DNA from: Actinomadura sp. J1-007
GTDB lineage: Bacteria > Actinomycetota > Actinomycetes > Streptosporangiales > Streptosporangiaceae
Direction: 5' to 3'
Assembly: GCF_009793335.1 (NCBI RefSeq)
Contig: NZ_WING01000001.1
Coordinates: 4,588,001-4,652,000 of the forward strand
Length of the DNA stretch: 64,000 nucleotides
Within the stretch, counting starts at the first letter, position 1. Each line of letters starts with the position of its first letter. Both the position numbers and the translations under genes were made by a program. This document shows, piece after piece, positions 1-8,834 of the stretch. Below the pieces are notes generated by a model. That model saw nothing but the letters and a program-made list of their open reading frames with translations, was not told where the DNA came from and did not search any database.

Positions 1-248
1 GCGGCCTTCTTCCGGCGACGCACCCCCATGGACAGCAGGATCCAGAGCAGTCCGATCGGTACGCTGGGGGACCAGCCGAGATAGCCGAGCCAGCGCAGGG
101 CCCAGATGTCGGCGATCTCCAGGATCAGCCCGTACGACACCCAGGACAGGAGTGACAGGATCCCGGACAGGCGGGTGTACCAGAAGAAGATCGTCGGAGC
201 GGCCTGGATGAGGCGCCGCCACTCGCCCCGTAGGCCGGTCTCAGCCAT
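1..248 (-). CDS. Membrane protein, N-terminal part only (possible DUF2156/lysyl-phosphatidylglycerol synthase family)
   Basis: Reading leftwards from an ATG at 248, the frame stays open to the window edge and gives about 82 residues. It contains two hydrophobic stretches separated by a short loop. After the second comes a basic patch (RRRKKA), followed by the window edge. The pattern 'WYTRL...' followed by membrane segments and RRRK is what I recall from the N-termini of actinobacterial DUF2156 / MprF-like proteins, but only the N-terminus is visible, so the family is a guess. It diverges from the kinase operon across a 168-bp gap. No ribosome-binding site stands out. Confidence 0.5.
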   Translation of the reverse strand, partial: MAETGLRGEWRRLIQAAPTIFFWYTRLSGILSLLSWVSYGLILEIADIWALRWLGYLGWSPSVPIGLLWILLSMGVRRRKKA

Positions 249-416
249 GGTCCCCCGTCGCCGTGCCCTGATGCTCTTTTATTTGTACCGGGTGTCACGT
301 CCATCACGCTTTCGTTGCGGCCCAGGTCGTTCCGGCCGCGAACCTTGGCGTCATGGCGGACGTCCTACCGGTAGGGGACCGTGGCTCGCGGGCCGGGTCC
401 AAGATTGTCAGCAAAA
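249..416. promoter_or_regulatory. Divergent intergenic region, likely promoters for both flanking genes
   Basis: This gap separates the leftward membrane protein gene from the rightward kinase operon. It contains a locally AT-rich patch (about 270-290, including ttttatttgta) that stands out in this GC-rich window and is a plausible core promoter. I cannot pick convincing -35/-10 pairs by eye. Confidence 0.3.
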
Positions 417-2546
417 ATGGATATGGTCGCGGATATGCCGAACGAGACCTCCGGGGAGCGGTTGCTCGCCCGCCGCTACCGCCTGGTGACCCAGGTCGGG
501 CGCGGTGGCATGGGTACGGTCTGGCAGGCTCACGATGAGGTCCTCGGTCGTGACGTAGCGGTGAAAGAGGTCATCCTGCCGCATGGTCTCACCGACGAGG
601 AACGTGCCGTCCAGTACAAGCGGACGTTCCGGGAGGCCCGCACCGCCGCGCGCCTCGGCCACCCCGGCGTCGTCACCGTGTACGACGTGGTGGAGGAGGA
701 CGGGCGGCCGTGGATCATCATGGAGCTCATCAGGTCGCGCTCGCTCGACCAGGTGATCAAGCAGGAGGGCCCGCTGGGGATCCGGCGGGCCGCCGACATC
801 GGCCGGCAGATGCTGGCCGCGCTGCACGCGGCGCACGACGCCGGCGTGCTGCATCGTGACGTCAAGCCGAGCAACGTGCTGGTCACCGGCACGGGGCGGC
901 AGGACGACCGGGCCGTGCTCACCGACTTCGGCATCGCCACCGCCTCCGGCGACGCCACCCTGACCCAGACCGGCCTGGTCATGGGCTCGCCCGCCTACAT
1001 CGCGCCCGAGCGCGCGCGGGGCCGCGTCGCCGGTCCCGCCTCCGACCTGTGGTCGCTCGGCGTCACCCTGTACGCGATGGTGCACGGCAAGTCGCCGTTC
1101 GAGCGGCCCGAGCCGATGGCCGCGCTCGTCGCGGTGATCTCCGAGGAGCCCGACCCGCCGGAGAAGGCGGGCCGGCTCGCGCCGGTCATCGAGGGGCTGC
1201 TCCGCAAGAACCCCGACCAGCGGATGGACGCGATCGAGGCCGGGGCGCTGCTCGACGACATCGTCCGCCAGGAGAGCGTCGACACCCAGCGCACCCTGGC
1301 CGTCGAGGTCTCCCTCGAAGAGCTGATGGGTCAGGCGCCGCCCGCGGAGGACGCGGCGCGCGAGATGCCCGTCCAGGAGCCCGTGCGGGAGGAGCGGCTC
1401 GCCAAGAAGCTGCGCCCGAGCCGCAGGGAACGCTCCCAGGACCGCGCGCCGAAACGCCCGCAGGAACGGCCCCGCTCGCAGTCGCGCGACCAGCCCGCCC
1501 CGGGCCCGTCGGAGACCGTCAGCGACCCGTACGCCGCAGAGGAGGGCCCGCCGCCCGCGCCTCCCGCCCCGCCCGCCGCGGACGGCCGCACGCGCGTCGC
1601 GCCCACGGTCGGCGACGGCGGCGACGGACGGACGGGGCCCGGCGGCGACACCGCGCCCGACCCGGTGACCGACGCCGGCGCGGGCGACGACCCCAACGTG
1701 ACGCGCGTAGACCGCGGCGCGGCGGCGCGCCCGTCCCGCGACCGCGAACGCGACCGCGACACGACGGGCGACATCGCCAACGATCCCGCCCGCGCGACGT
1801 CCTGGCACCAGGGGCCCGCGACCGAGCCCGCGGGCAGCGGCGTGCCCCCGGCGACCGGGCCGTCCGACCGGCCCACGCTCCGGTCGCTCGCCTCCAACCG
1901 CAACGCCGTGCTGATCGGCGTCGCCGTCCTCGTCCTCATCATCGTGATCGCCGCCGTCGCGCTCGCCAACAGCGGCGGCGACGGCGGCAAGCCGGCGAAG
2001 AAGCAGGCCGCGAGCACGCCGCCGAAGTCCCCGGCCCCCGCGACGTCCGCGCCGCCGTCGTCGGCGAAGCCGAACCCGCCGTCCGTCCCCGAGGGGTTCC
2101 GGCTGCACAAGGACAGGACCGGCTACTCGGTGGCCGTCCCCAAGGACTGGTCGGGCCCGAAGCGCAAGAAGTACGGCGACTTCTTCTACTCGCCCGACGA
2201 CCGCTCCTACATCCAGATCGCGCAGACCGACGACCCGGGCCCGAGCGCGCTCACCGACTGGGAGAAGCAGGAGAACGGCGGCAGCGGCTGGAACGGCTAC
2301 CACCGCATCAAGATCGCCAAGACGGGCGACCAGCCGCCGGTGCCCGACACCGGCAGCGGCGCGAAGTCCGCCGACTGGGAGTTCACCCACCAGACCGGCA
2401 AGGGCCGGATGCACATCCTCAACCGGGGCTTCGTCGCCAACGGCCACGGCTACGCGATCCTGCTGTCCGCGCCCCACGACGGATGGGACGGGACGTTCGC
2501 CGAGCTCCAGCCGGTGTACCGCTCGTTCAAGCCCGCGTCCGACTGA
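417..2546 (+). CDS. Serine/threonine protein kinase with one membrane segment and an extracellular sensor-like domain (kinase 1 of 3)
   Basis: This is a PknB-type kinase of 709 residues. It has the glycine loop GRGGMG (about 28-33), VAVKEV with the ATP-binding Lys at about 50, HRDVKPSN (HRD at about 146-148), DFG at about 170 and the GSPAYIAPE activation segment, so it should be active. A Pro/Arg/Asp-rich linker of roughly 200 residues leads to a single membrane helix at about 497-518. The extracellular part (about 550-709) carries a 'GYSVAVPKDW' type fold seen again in the next kinase, resembling PsbP/LpqN-like domains. It has no PASTA repeats. An in-frame GTG lies at 381 and another ATG at 435; none has a clear Shine-Dalgarno, so the start is uncertain by up to 18 residues. 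Confidence 0.9.
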   Translation: MDMVADMPNETSGERLLARRYRLVTQVGRGGMGTVWQAHDEVLGRDVAVKEVILPHGLTDEERAVQYKRTFREARTAARLGHPGVVTVYDVVEEDGRPWIIMELIRSRSLDQVIKQEGPLGIRRAADIGRQMLAALHAAHDAGVLHRDVKPSNVLVTGTGRQDDRAVLTDFGIATASGDATLTQTGLVMGSPAYIAPERARGRVAGPASDLWSLGVTLYAMVHGKSPFERPEPMAALVAVISEEPDPPEKAGRLAPVIEGLLRKNPDQRMDAIEAGALLDDIVRQESVDTQRTLAVEVSLEELMGQAPPAEDAAREMPVQEPVREERLAKKLRPSRRERSQDRAPKRPQERPRSQSRDQPAPGPSETVSDPYAAEEGPPPAPPAPPAADGRTRVAPTVGDGGDGRTGPGGDTAPDPVTDAGAGDDPNVTRVDRGAAARPSRDRERDRDTTGDIANDPARATSWHQGPATEPAGSGVPPATGPSDRPTLRSLASNRNAVLIGVAVLVLIIVIAAVALANSGGDGGKPAKKQAASTPPKSPAPATSAPPSSAKPNPPSVPEGFRLHKDRTGYSVAVPKDWSGPKRKKYGDFFYSPDDRSYIQIAQTDDPGPSALTDWEKQENGGSGWNGYHRIKIAKTGDQPPVPDTGSGAKSADWEFTHQTGKGRMHILNRGFVANGHGYAILLSAPHDGWDGTFAELQPVYRSFKPASD

Positions 2547-2635
2547 GCGCGGCGCCCGGGTCAGCGGTCCGGTCAGGGCATGAAAACGGGGGACGTATGC
2601 CGAACCGTTAGCCAGGGTCGGTAAGGTCCCGACTC

Positions 2636-4459
2636 ATGTCGGACGGGGAGAGCAAGGGGCAGGACAAGGGCCGGCTGCTCGGCGGGCGCTACCGGCTCCT
2701 GTCGGTGGTCGGCAGCGGCGGGATGGGCACCGTGTGGCGGGCCCGCGACGAGACCCTGCACCGCGAGGTCGCGGTGAAGGAGGTCGTGCTGCACCGCGAC
2801 CTCAGCGCCGACGAGCGCGACACCCGCCACCTTCGCACCCTGCGCGAGGCGCGGGCGTCGGCGCGGCTCAACCATCCCGGCGTCGTGACCGTGCACGACG
2901 TGGTGGACGAGGACGGGCGGCCCTGGATCGTCATGGAGCTCGTCCAGGCGAGGTCCCTCCAGGAGATCGTGGACGAGGACGGGCCGCAGCCGCCCGTACG
3001 GGTCGCCGCGTTCGGCCGCCAGATCGTCGCCGCGCTGAACGCCGCGCACGCGATCGGCATCCTGCACCGCGACGTCAAGCCCGCCAACGTGCTGATCACC
3101 TCCGACGACCGGGCGGTGCTCACCGACTTCGGCATCGCGCAGATGGCGGGGGACGCGACGCTCACCCACGCCGGCCTGCTCATGGGGTCGCCCGCCTACA
3201 TGTCGCCCGAACGGGTCAAGGGCGAGAAGGCGGTCCCGGCGTCCGACCTGTGGGCGCTCGGCGCGACCCTGTACGCGGCGGTCGAGGGCAAGCCGCCGCA
3301 CCACCGCACCGACGCCATGGCCGTCCTCGCCGCCGTGATGACGCAGGACGCGCCGCCGCCGCGCAACGCGGGGCTGCTCGGGCCCGTCCTCGGCGGCCTG
3401 CTCGAACGGGACCCGGTGCAGCGGCTCAGCGGCGACCAGGCCGAGGCGGCCCTCGCGCAGGTCGCCGCGAGCGCGTACGCGACGGGGCGGCAGTCGGCCC
3501 CGGCGACCGGCGCCGACGCGGCGAATGGGATGAACGCGGCCCCGGCGACCGGCGCCGACGCGACCTCGGCCGACCCCTCGGCCGGGCCGGAGCCCTCGAC
3601 CAGGGCGTGGACGGCGAGCATGCCAGGGCCGTCCGCCGCGCATCCCGATGCCGGGCCCGTGCCGCCGGACGGCCCGGCCCCGGACCTCACCGACGACTAC
3701 GCGCGGACGGGTCCGTCCGGGCAGGCATGGATGCCGCAGGGCGCCACGGGGACGTCCGCGGAGCCCGCGAGGCGGCACAAGGCGCTCGTGCCCGCGCTCG
3801 CCGGGGCCGCGGTCGCCGCCGTCCTCGCGGTCGCCGTCGCCGTCATGCTCTGGCCCGACGGCGGCAAGGGCGGCAAGGGGGACGACGCGCAGGCGGGGGT
3901 GTCCCCGTCGAAGGGGGCGCCCTCGACCGGCAGAGTCACCGACAACTGGCGGTACAACCCGGGCCCCGGGGCGAGCACCGGGCCGAGCACGATCCCGAGG
4001 GCGGACCCGCCCCCTCCCCTGCCGCCCGGGTTCCACCGCCAGCACGGGTCCGGGTACTCGGTCGCGGTGCCGCTCGGCTGGCAGCGCCGCACCGAGGGCA
4101 ACAGCACGATCTGGCTCGACCCCGTCTCCAAGGCGTACGTGCAGGTCGACAGCACGCCGTGGCGGAACGAGCCGAGCGACCCGGTGCGGCACTGGACGCG
4201 GTGGGAGCAGGACGCCATCGCCGACGGCAAGATGCCGGGCTTCAGGAAGATCGCGATCACGCCGACGAGCGCGGGGGCGCGCCGGGCGGCCGACATCGAG
4301 TTCGTGTGGAACCGGGCGGGCAGCCCGACCCGCGCCAGGGACCGCGGCGTCTACCTCGGCCCGGACCGGGCGTACGCGGTCATGGTCGCCGTTCCGGCCG
4401 CGAGGTGGAACCAGTACGGCCCGACCGTGAACAATGTGCTCGACAGTTTCCGACCTTGA
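2636..4459 (+). CDS. Serine/threonine protein kinase with extracellular sensor-like domain (kinase 2 of 3)
   Basis: A 607-residue paralogue of the preceding kinase. It shows GSGGMG, VAVKEV, HRDVKPAN (about 144-151), DFG (about 164) and GSPAYMSPE. The Ala/Pro-rich linker contains a near-exact internal repeat of 'APATGADA'. A single membrane helix spans about 383-406, followed by an extracellular domain with 'GYSVAVPLGW', homologous to that of kinase 1. The gene follows kinase 1 after 89 bp and precedes kinase 3 by 41 bp, so the three are probably co-transcribed, although the 89-bp gap could hold its own promoter. The kinase lobe is intact; the ligand of the outer domain is unknown. Confidence 0.92.
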   Translation: MSDGESKGQDKGRLLGGRYRLLSVVGSGGMGTVWRARDETLHREVAVKEVVLHRDLSADERDTRHLRTLREARASARLNHPGVVTVHDVVDEDGRPWIVMELVQARSLQEIVDEDGPQPPVRVAAFGRQIVAALNAAHAIGILHRDVKPANVLITSDDRAVLTDFGIAQMAGDATLTHAGLLMGSPAYMSPERVKGEKAVPASDLWALGATLYAAVEGKPPHHRTDAMAVLAAVMTQDAPPPRNAGLLGPVLGGLLERDPVQRLSGDQAEAALAQVAASAYATGRQSAPATGADAANGMNAAPATGADATSADPSAGPEPSTRAWTASMPGPSAAHPDAGPVPPDGPAPDLTDDYARTGPSGQAWMPQGATGTSAEPARRHKALVPALAGAAVAAVLAVAVAVMLWPDGGKGGKGDDAQAGVSPSKGAPSTGRVTDNWRYNPGPGASTGPSTIPRADPPPPLPPGFHRQHGSGYSVAVPLGWQRRTEGNSTIWLDPVSKAYVQVDSTPWRNEPSDPVRHWTRWEQDAIADGKMPGFRKIAITPTSAGARRAADIEFVWNRAGSPTRARDRGVYLGPDRAYAVMVAVPAARWNQYGPTVNNVLDSFRP

Positions 4460-4500
4460 GGGTGCGATGACTTGAGGGTGCGACGGGGGATCGTTTAGCC

Positions 4501-6059
4501 ATGGGAGAGGCACGCCTGCTCGGCAACCGCTACCGGCTGGACGCGGTCGTGGGCCGCGGCGGCATGGGGACCGTGTGGCGGGCCTACGACGTCATGCTCG
4601 ACCGCGACGTGGCGGTCAAGGAGGTCGTGCTGCCGCCGGGGCTCAGCGACTCCGAGCGCGACGTGCTCTACACGCGGACGTTCCGCGAGGCGCGGGCGTC
4701 GGCGCGGCTGAGCCACCCCGGCGTGGTCGTCGTGCACGACGTGGTCGAGGAGGCGGGCCGGCCCTGGATCGTGATGGAGCTCGTCCTCGCCCGCTCGCTC
4801 CAGGACCTGCTGGACGAGGGGCCGGTCGACCACCGCAGGGTCGCCGAGATCGGGCTCCAGATGCTCGCCGCGCTGCGGCACGCGCACGAGAAGGGCATCC
4901 TGCACCGCGACGTCAAGCCCAGCAACGTGCTGATCACCGACGCGGGCCGGGTCGTGCTCACCGACTTCGGCATCGCGCAGGTCGAGGGCGACGCGACGCT
5001 GACCCAGACCGGCCTGGTCATGGGCTCGCCCGCCTACATCCCGCCGGAGCGCGCTCAGGGCGAGCGGGCCGTCCCCGCGTCCGACCTGTGGGCGCTCGGC
5101 GCGACGCTGTACGCCGCGCTGGAGGGCCACTCGCCCTACGAGCGGTCCGACGCGATGTCCTCGCTCCAGGCGGCGCTGACCGAGCCGGTGCCGCCGCCGC
5201 GCAACGCGGGCCCGCTGACGCGCGTGCTGGAGGGGCTGCTCGCGCGCGAGCCGGTGAACCGGATGACGGGCACGCAGGCCCAGCCGCTCCTGGCGCGGGT
5301 CGCGGCCATGCCGCCGCCCCCGCCGCCCGCCCCGCCCCGCCGCCCGCGGCGGAGGAGACGGTGATGGACGAGCCGTCCGGCCGGTACCCCTCCACGGTCA
5401 TCGACGAGGCCGCCGACACCGTGCTGGACCCCGCCGAGCTGGAGGCGATCACCCGCCGCGACCCGCGCGGCGCGCAGGGCCCGCAGGGAGCGCAGGGCGC
5501 GCAGGGCCCGCCGCAGCCGCAGGGAGCACAGGGACCGCCGGGCCGGCGGTTCGCGCCGAACGACCCCGAGTCGCGGACGATCGACGAGACCGAGTGGGCG
5601 CCGCCGCCCTCCCGCCCGCAGGGCAAGGCGCAGCCGCGGGGGACGGCGCGGCCGCAGTCCTACAACGCGCCCCCGGCCGTACGGCCGACGCCGCCCCCGC
5701 AGCCTCCGCAGACGCCGCAGCCGTGGGAGATGCCGCAGCAGCAGTACGGGCAGCAGCAGTGGCAGCAGCCGCCTCCGCCGTCGGACTACCAGGGCGGCGG
5801 GGCGACCCGCGGCGCCTCGCGCGAGCGGCGCAAGACCCTCGTGATCGTCACGGTCGCGGTGATCCTCGTCGTGGCGGCCGTGCTCGGCGGCGCGTACATC
5901 CTGCGCACGCGCCTGCACGACGACGGCGGCGGCTCCAACGGCATGGCCGGCCGCGTGGGCTCCACGGCCCGTCACGTGGTGATGTCGAGTCCGGAGATCT
6001 GCGCGCCGCCGGCCCGTACGGACGGCTGCTCCGACACGACGTCCGTCATCACCATGTAG
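4501..6059 (+). CDS. Serine/threonine protein kinase without a sensor domain (kinase 3 of 3), reading frame broken by one missing base
   Basis: The kinase lobe reads cleanly from ATG 4501: GRGGMG, VAVKEV, HRDVKPSN (about 135), DFG (about 155), GSPAYIPPE. In the C/G-only tract at about 5310-5345 the frame shifts by one missing base. Uncorrected, the protein ends at 5364 in an Arg-rich tail. In the shifted frame it continues with VMDEPSGR, a collagen-like Gly-X-Y stretch, a Gln/Pro-rich linker and one membrane helix (codons about 5832-5904), stopping at 6059. Only some 45 residues follow the helix, so unlike kinases 1 and 2 it has no outer sensor domain. Its last 88 bp overlap the convergent DUF6114 gene. 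The frameshift has the same sign as 13 others in the window and is probably a sequencing error. Confidence 0.85.
5470..5545 (+). repeat. Collagen-like GXY coding repeat in kinase 3 linker
   Basis: The tract is built from units of gcgcagggc / ccgcaggga type and encodes Gly-Ala-Gln and Gly-Pro-Gln triplets (GAQGPQGAQGAQGPP). It lies between the kinase lobe and the membrane helix, i.e. on the cytoplasmic side by the predicted topology, an unusual place for a collagen-like segment. Confidence 0.7.
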
Positions 6060-7187
6060 GGCAGCGTGAGCGGCGGCGGCTGCTCCGGTGTGAACGTCAG
6101 GGGGATGCCGAGCAGCTTCGACGACATCCTGGTCGTGTACATGACCACGTCGCCGTCCAGCGTGAGGTTCCCAGTGCGCAGCCGGGTCCGTCCGCCGCCG
6201 TTCCGGGTCGTCTGGTCGACGTCCTTCAGGACGGCCTTGGACATGCTGAACTTCAGCGCGCGGACCGTTCCCCTGGCCGACGAAAGCTCGGCGACGCCGT
6301 CGTAGCTGAGGCCCGTCATCGTCAGGGACGCGGCGCGGAGCGTCGCGGCGTCGCTGAAGGTGCGCGCCGTTCCCGCGTCCTTGGGCTCGGCCGCGTTCTT
6401 CGCGCAGCCGGCCTCGCCGCCGCCCGTCCCGAGCTTGCGGAGCAGCTCGCGAGCCTGCGCCTGGGAGAGCTTGGACGTGTCGGACGGCACCTCGGGGCAC
6501 CCCTTCCCGCCGTCCGCGGGCTTGGCAGCGGTAGGCGCGACGGACGGCGACGCGGACGGCGACGGCGACGCGGACGGGGATGTGGAAGCGGACGGCGACG
6601 CGGACGCGGACGGGGACGGCGACGGGGCGGACAGGTGCAGGCCGAGCAGCGCCGGGAGCGCGGCGGCAGGGAGGCCGAGCGCCAGCATCCGACCGCCGGG
6701 GACGACGAGCGCTCCGGGCCCGGCGGCACCGCGCCGTACGGCATGGGCCCGTCCACGACCGTGCCGGGGCCCGGATCGGCGGGTTCCGGCGCGTCCCTGC
6801 GGCGCGCGCCCGGCGACCAGGCGAAGCCGAGCGCGCCGCCGACCATCCCGAGCAGCATCCCGACCAGGAACCCGCCGAAGTTGGACGTGAGGAACGACGC
6901 GAGCGACAGCAGCACGGCGAGGATGCCGTAGAAGCCGCGCTGCGCGGGCGAGACCCACATCAGCGCGCCGGCGGCGACGAGCAGGGCGCCGATCAGCCAG
7001 CTCGCGACGCCCGCCATGCCCTGGTGGACCACCAGCGGCATCGGGGCGAGCGGGATCGCGATGAGCTCGATCCCGCCGAGGACGGCGAACACGCCTCCCC
7101 AGAAGGGGCGCGTGCGCCGCCAGCGGCGGAACCCGCGCGGGGCGCGCGGGGCTGGGCGTGGCGGCGCGTCGGGGCGGAGGAGGTCAT
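5972..7187 (-). CDS. DUF6114-family membrane protein with Ser/Pro-rich linker, two apparent frameshifts
   Basis: Three consecutive frames join into one DUF6114-like protein of about 405 residues. The start is an ATG at 7187 (MTSSAPTRR). One missing base at about 7136-7142 leads into FRRWRRTRPFWGG and four hydrophobic segments (GVFAVLGGIELIAIPLAP and following). A second missing base at about 6690-6715 leads into a hydrophobic segment, a low-complexity Ser-Pro/Ser-Ala linker (about 6541-6625) and a C-terminal domain ending LDITT. 'RRWRRTRPFWGG' followed by membrane helices is typical of DUF6114 proteins. It sits directly downstream of a DUF6230 gene, the usual partner, with a 16-bp gap, so they form an operon. 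Function is not established. The C-terminus overlaps kinase 3 by 88 bp on the other strand. Confidence 0.75.
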
Positions 7188-7203
7188 GGACGGCACCGCG
7201 CTG

Positions 7204-7797
7204 TCAGAAGCACTCGCGCCCGAGCTTCATGCTCAGGTCGCTCAGCTTGAACGTGCCCGCGGTGGTGGCCCAGGCGACCTGCCTGACGTTCTTCAGCGCG
7301 ATGCTGGACGCCTGCTGGCCGAACATCCCGGCGGGGCCGTGCGCGCCGTTCGGGCCGCGGTCGAGGGTGCTCGCGTCGCGTCCGATCTCGATGTCGTTGA
7401 ACGTGGCGTCGGCGTTGAGCTGCTCGACGTCCAGCACGAGGTCGCTCGCCTCGACGGGCTTGTCGCCGGTGCCCGCCGTGAGGCGCAGCGTGAACGGCCC
7501 GACCTTGACCGACTGGCACATGTTGCGGATCCGCGCCGACTTGATGCCGGAGATCTGCACCGGGTGCTTGCCGCCGTTCTTGGTGGAGTCGACCCCGCCG
7601 TACTGGACGAAGCCCTGGCCGTCGAGCGAGTCGGCGCTGACCTTGAAGCTGCCCCCGGACACGGCGAACGACGAGGCGATCGCGCCCTGCGCGGTCATGA
7701 AGACGAGGGCCCCGGCCCCGATCGCGGCGGGGGCGGCGATCGCGGCGAAACGCTTCCAGCGGACCCGGCCGAGGGCGTCCTCGGTGGAGTCGGACAT
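7204..7797 (-). CDS. DUF6230-family protein
   Basis: The protein has 197 residues. The N-terminus has basic residues followed by a hydrophobic segment (about 18-38, AAIAAPAAIGAGALVFM), suggesting membrane anchoring or export, then a beta-rich domain with paired Cys (NMCQ and ECF near the end). The family is often annotated in Streptomyces as 'cholesterol esterase', but no GxSxG motif is visible, so I would not call it an esterase. The start ATG 7797 is supported by the upstream CAGGGAG; a longer in-frame extension to 7857 lacks such a site. It is the promoter-proximal gene of the DUF6230-DUF6114 operon. Confidence 0.82.
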   Translation of the reverse strand: MSDSTEDALGRVRWKRFAAIAAPAAIGAGALVFMTAQGAIASSFAVSGGSFKVSADSLDGQGFVQYGGVDSTKNGGKHPVQISGIKSARIRNMCQSVKVGPFTLRLTAGTGDKPVEASDLVLDVEQLNADATFNDIEIGRDASTLDRGPNGAHGPAGMFGQQASSIALKNVRQVAWATTAGTFKLSDLSMKLGRECF

Positions 7798-8071
7798 ATG
7801 CACTCCCTGGGGGATCGGGATCGGGGATCGGGGGGTCGGAACGGGCCCCGGTGACACCGGTCACGTCGTGACGATGTGTGCAAGTTACCCCCAAGTACTT
7901 ACTTCCGACAACCCGGAAGTCGGGGACGTTTGATGGCGAGGTTCAGCGGGTTGACCTGCGAAAGTGCGGAGATCGCCGTCGAGGAAAGGGTTTCCGGTCG
8001 TTCAGAAAGTGTTCACTGACAGTGATCATGGACCGGAAGGCGAGGGCGGCTTCGGTGGGCCGGTGGGAGGG
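7798..8071. promoter_or_regulatory. Promoter region of the DUF6230/DUF6114 operon with three palindromes
   Basis: The region upstream of the DUF6230 gene holds three clustered symmetric sites: GTCACGTCGTGAC (7860-7872, 6-bp arms), AAGTACTT (7893-7900, perfect) and ACTTCCG-N6-CGGAAGT (7901-7920, 7-bp arms). Their spacing, 63-125 bp upstream of the start codon, suits operator sites. The binding protein is unknown. The rest of the gap (to 8071) is downstream of the next leftward gene and holds nothing else I can name. Confidence 0.5.
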
Positions 8072-8722
8072 TCAGCCTCCGGCGGCGAGGGCGTTCAGGG
8101 CCAGGCGGAGGTCGCCGACGTGGGCTTCGAGGTCGTCGAGCGGCTCGCCGCCCTCGCCGCCGCCCTCGCCCGTCTCGCCGCCCGCGGCCGCGGTCGCCGT
8201 GCGGAGCCGGGCCACGTCGTGCTCGACGCGCGCGACCCGTTCGTCGATGGCCTTGAGCAGCCGGTCGCAGCCCGGCGCCTCGGCCTCGTCGCCGAGCGAC
8301 TGCCGCAGCAGCGCGGCCTGCTCGCGGAGCTGGACGTTCTGGCGGTGCAGCTCCACGAAGACCTGCACCTTGGCGCGCAGCAGCCACGGGTCGAACGGCT
8401 TGGTCAGGTAGTCGACGGCGCCCGCCGCGTAGCCGCGGAACGCCTGCTCGCCCGCCTCGCCCGCGGCGGTGAGGAAGATGATCGGGATGTCGCGGGTGCG
8501 GGCGCGGCTCTTGATGTGCCCGGCGGTCTCGAAGCCGTCCATCTCCGGCATCACCACGTCGAGCAGGATCAGCGCGAACTCGTCGTTCAGCAGCTCGCGC
8601 AGCGCGTCGTGGCCGGAGGAGACGGAGACGACCTCCACCGGCAGCGCGTCGAGGACGGCGGCGAGGGCGACCAGGTTCTCCTCGCGGTCGTCCACGGCCA
8701 GGATCCTCGTGGCGTTCGGCAC
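8072..8722 (-). CDS. Single-domain response regulator with C-terminal coiled-coil
   Basis: This 216-residue protein starts with a CheY-type receiver: acidic pair DD (about 11-12), phospho-acceptor Asp at about 55 in LLDVVMPEMDG, Thr in FLTAA and Lys in LTKPF. The C-terminal 80 residues are helical, with heptad-like leucines and a Gly/Glu-rich stretch. There is no DNA-binding or enzymatic output domain. GTG 8722 is chosen because GGAGGAG lies just upstream; a longer frame to 8803 has no such site. It probably works by protein interaction with a kinase encoded elsewhere. The neighbouring two-component system ends 113 bp upstream. Confidence 0.88.
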   Translation of the reverse strand: MPNATRILAVDDREENLVALAAVLDALPVEVVSVSSGHDALRELLNDEFALILLDVVMPEMDGFETAGHIKSRARTRDIPIIFLTAAGEAGEQAFRGYAAGAVDYLTKPFDPWLLRAKVQVFVELHRQNVQLREQAALLRQSLGDEAEAPGCDRLLKAIDERVARVEHDVARLRTATAAAGGETGEGGGEGGEPLDDLEAHVGDLRLALNALAAGG

Positions 8723-8834
8723 CGCACTCCTCCGCGCGTCGGTGACGGCCTGTTCGCACCACCCTGTCACGTCCGCGCCGGGGACGACAGCCGATCGGGG
8801 CACAGTACGGGTTTCCGGACGGGCCGGACCGGCC

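Noticed and set aside
408-2477. Long open frame opposite kinase 1 (689 codons)
   Set aside because: Composition is Arg/Gly/Ala-rich with no domain, typical antisense shadow of a high-GC gene; the kinase on the other strand has full family motifs.
5310-5345. Programmed frameshifting in kinase 3
   Set aside because: No slippery heptamer with downstream structure stands out, and 13 other genes or sites show the same error sign; systematic sequencing loss is simpler.
6541-6625. DNA repeat element in the DUF6114 gene
   Set aside because: The gacgcggacgg units simply encode a Ser-Pro/Ser-Ala linker; a coding low-complexity tract rather than a mobile or regulatory repeat.
7204-7797. DUF6230 protein as a cholesterol esterase
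   Set aside because: This common database label is not supported: there is no GxSxG or other hydrolase motif in the sequence.
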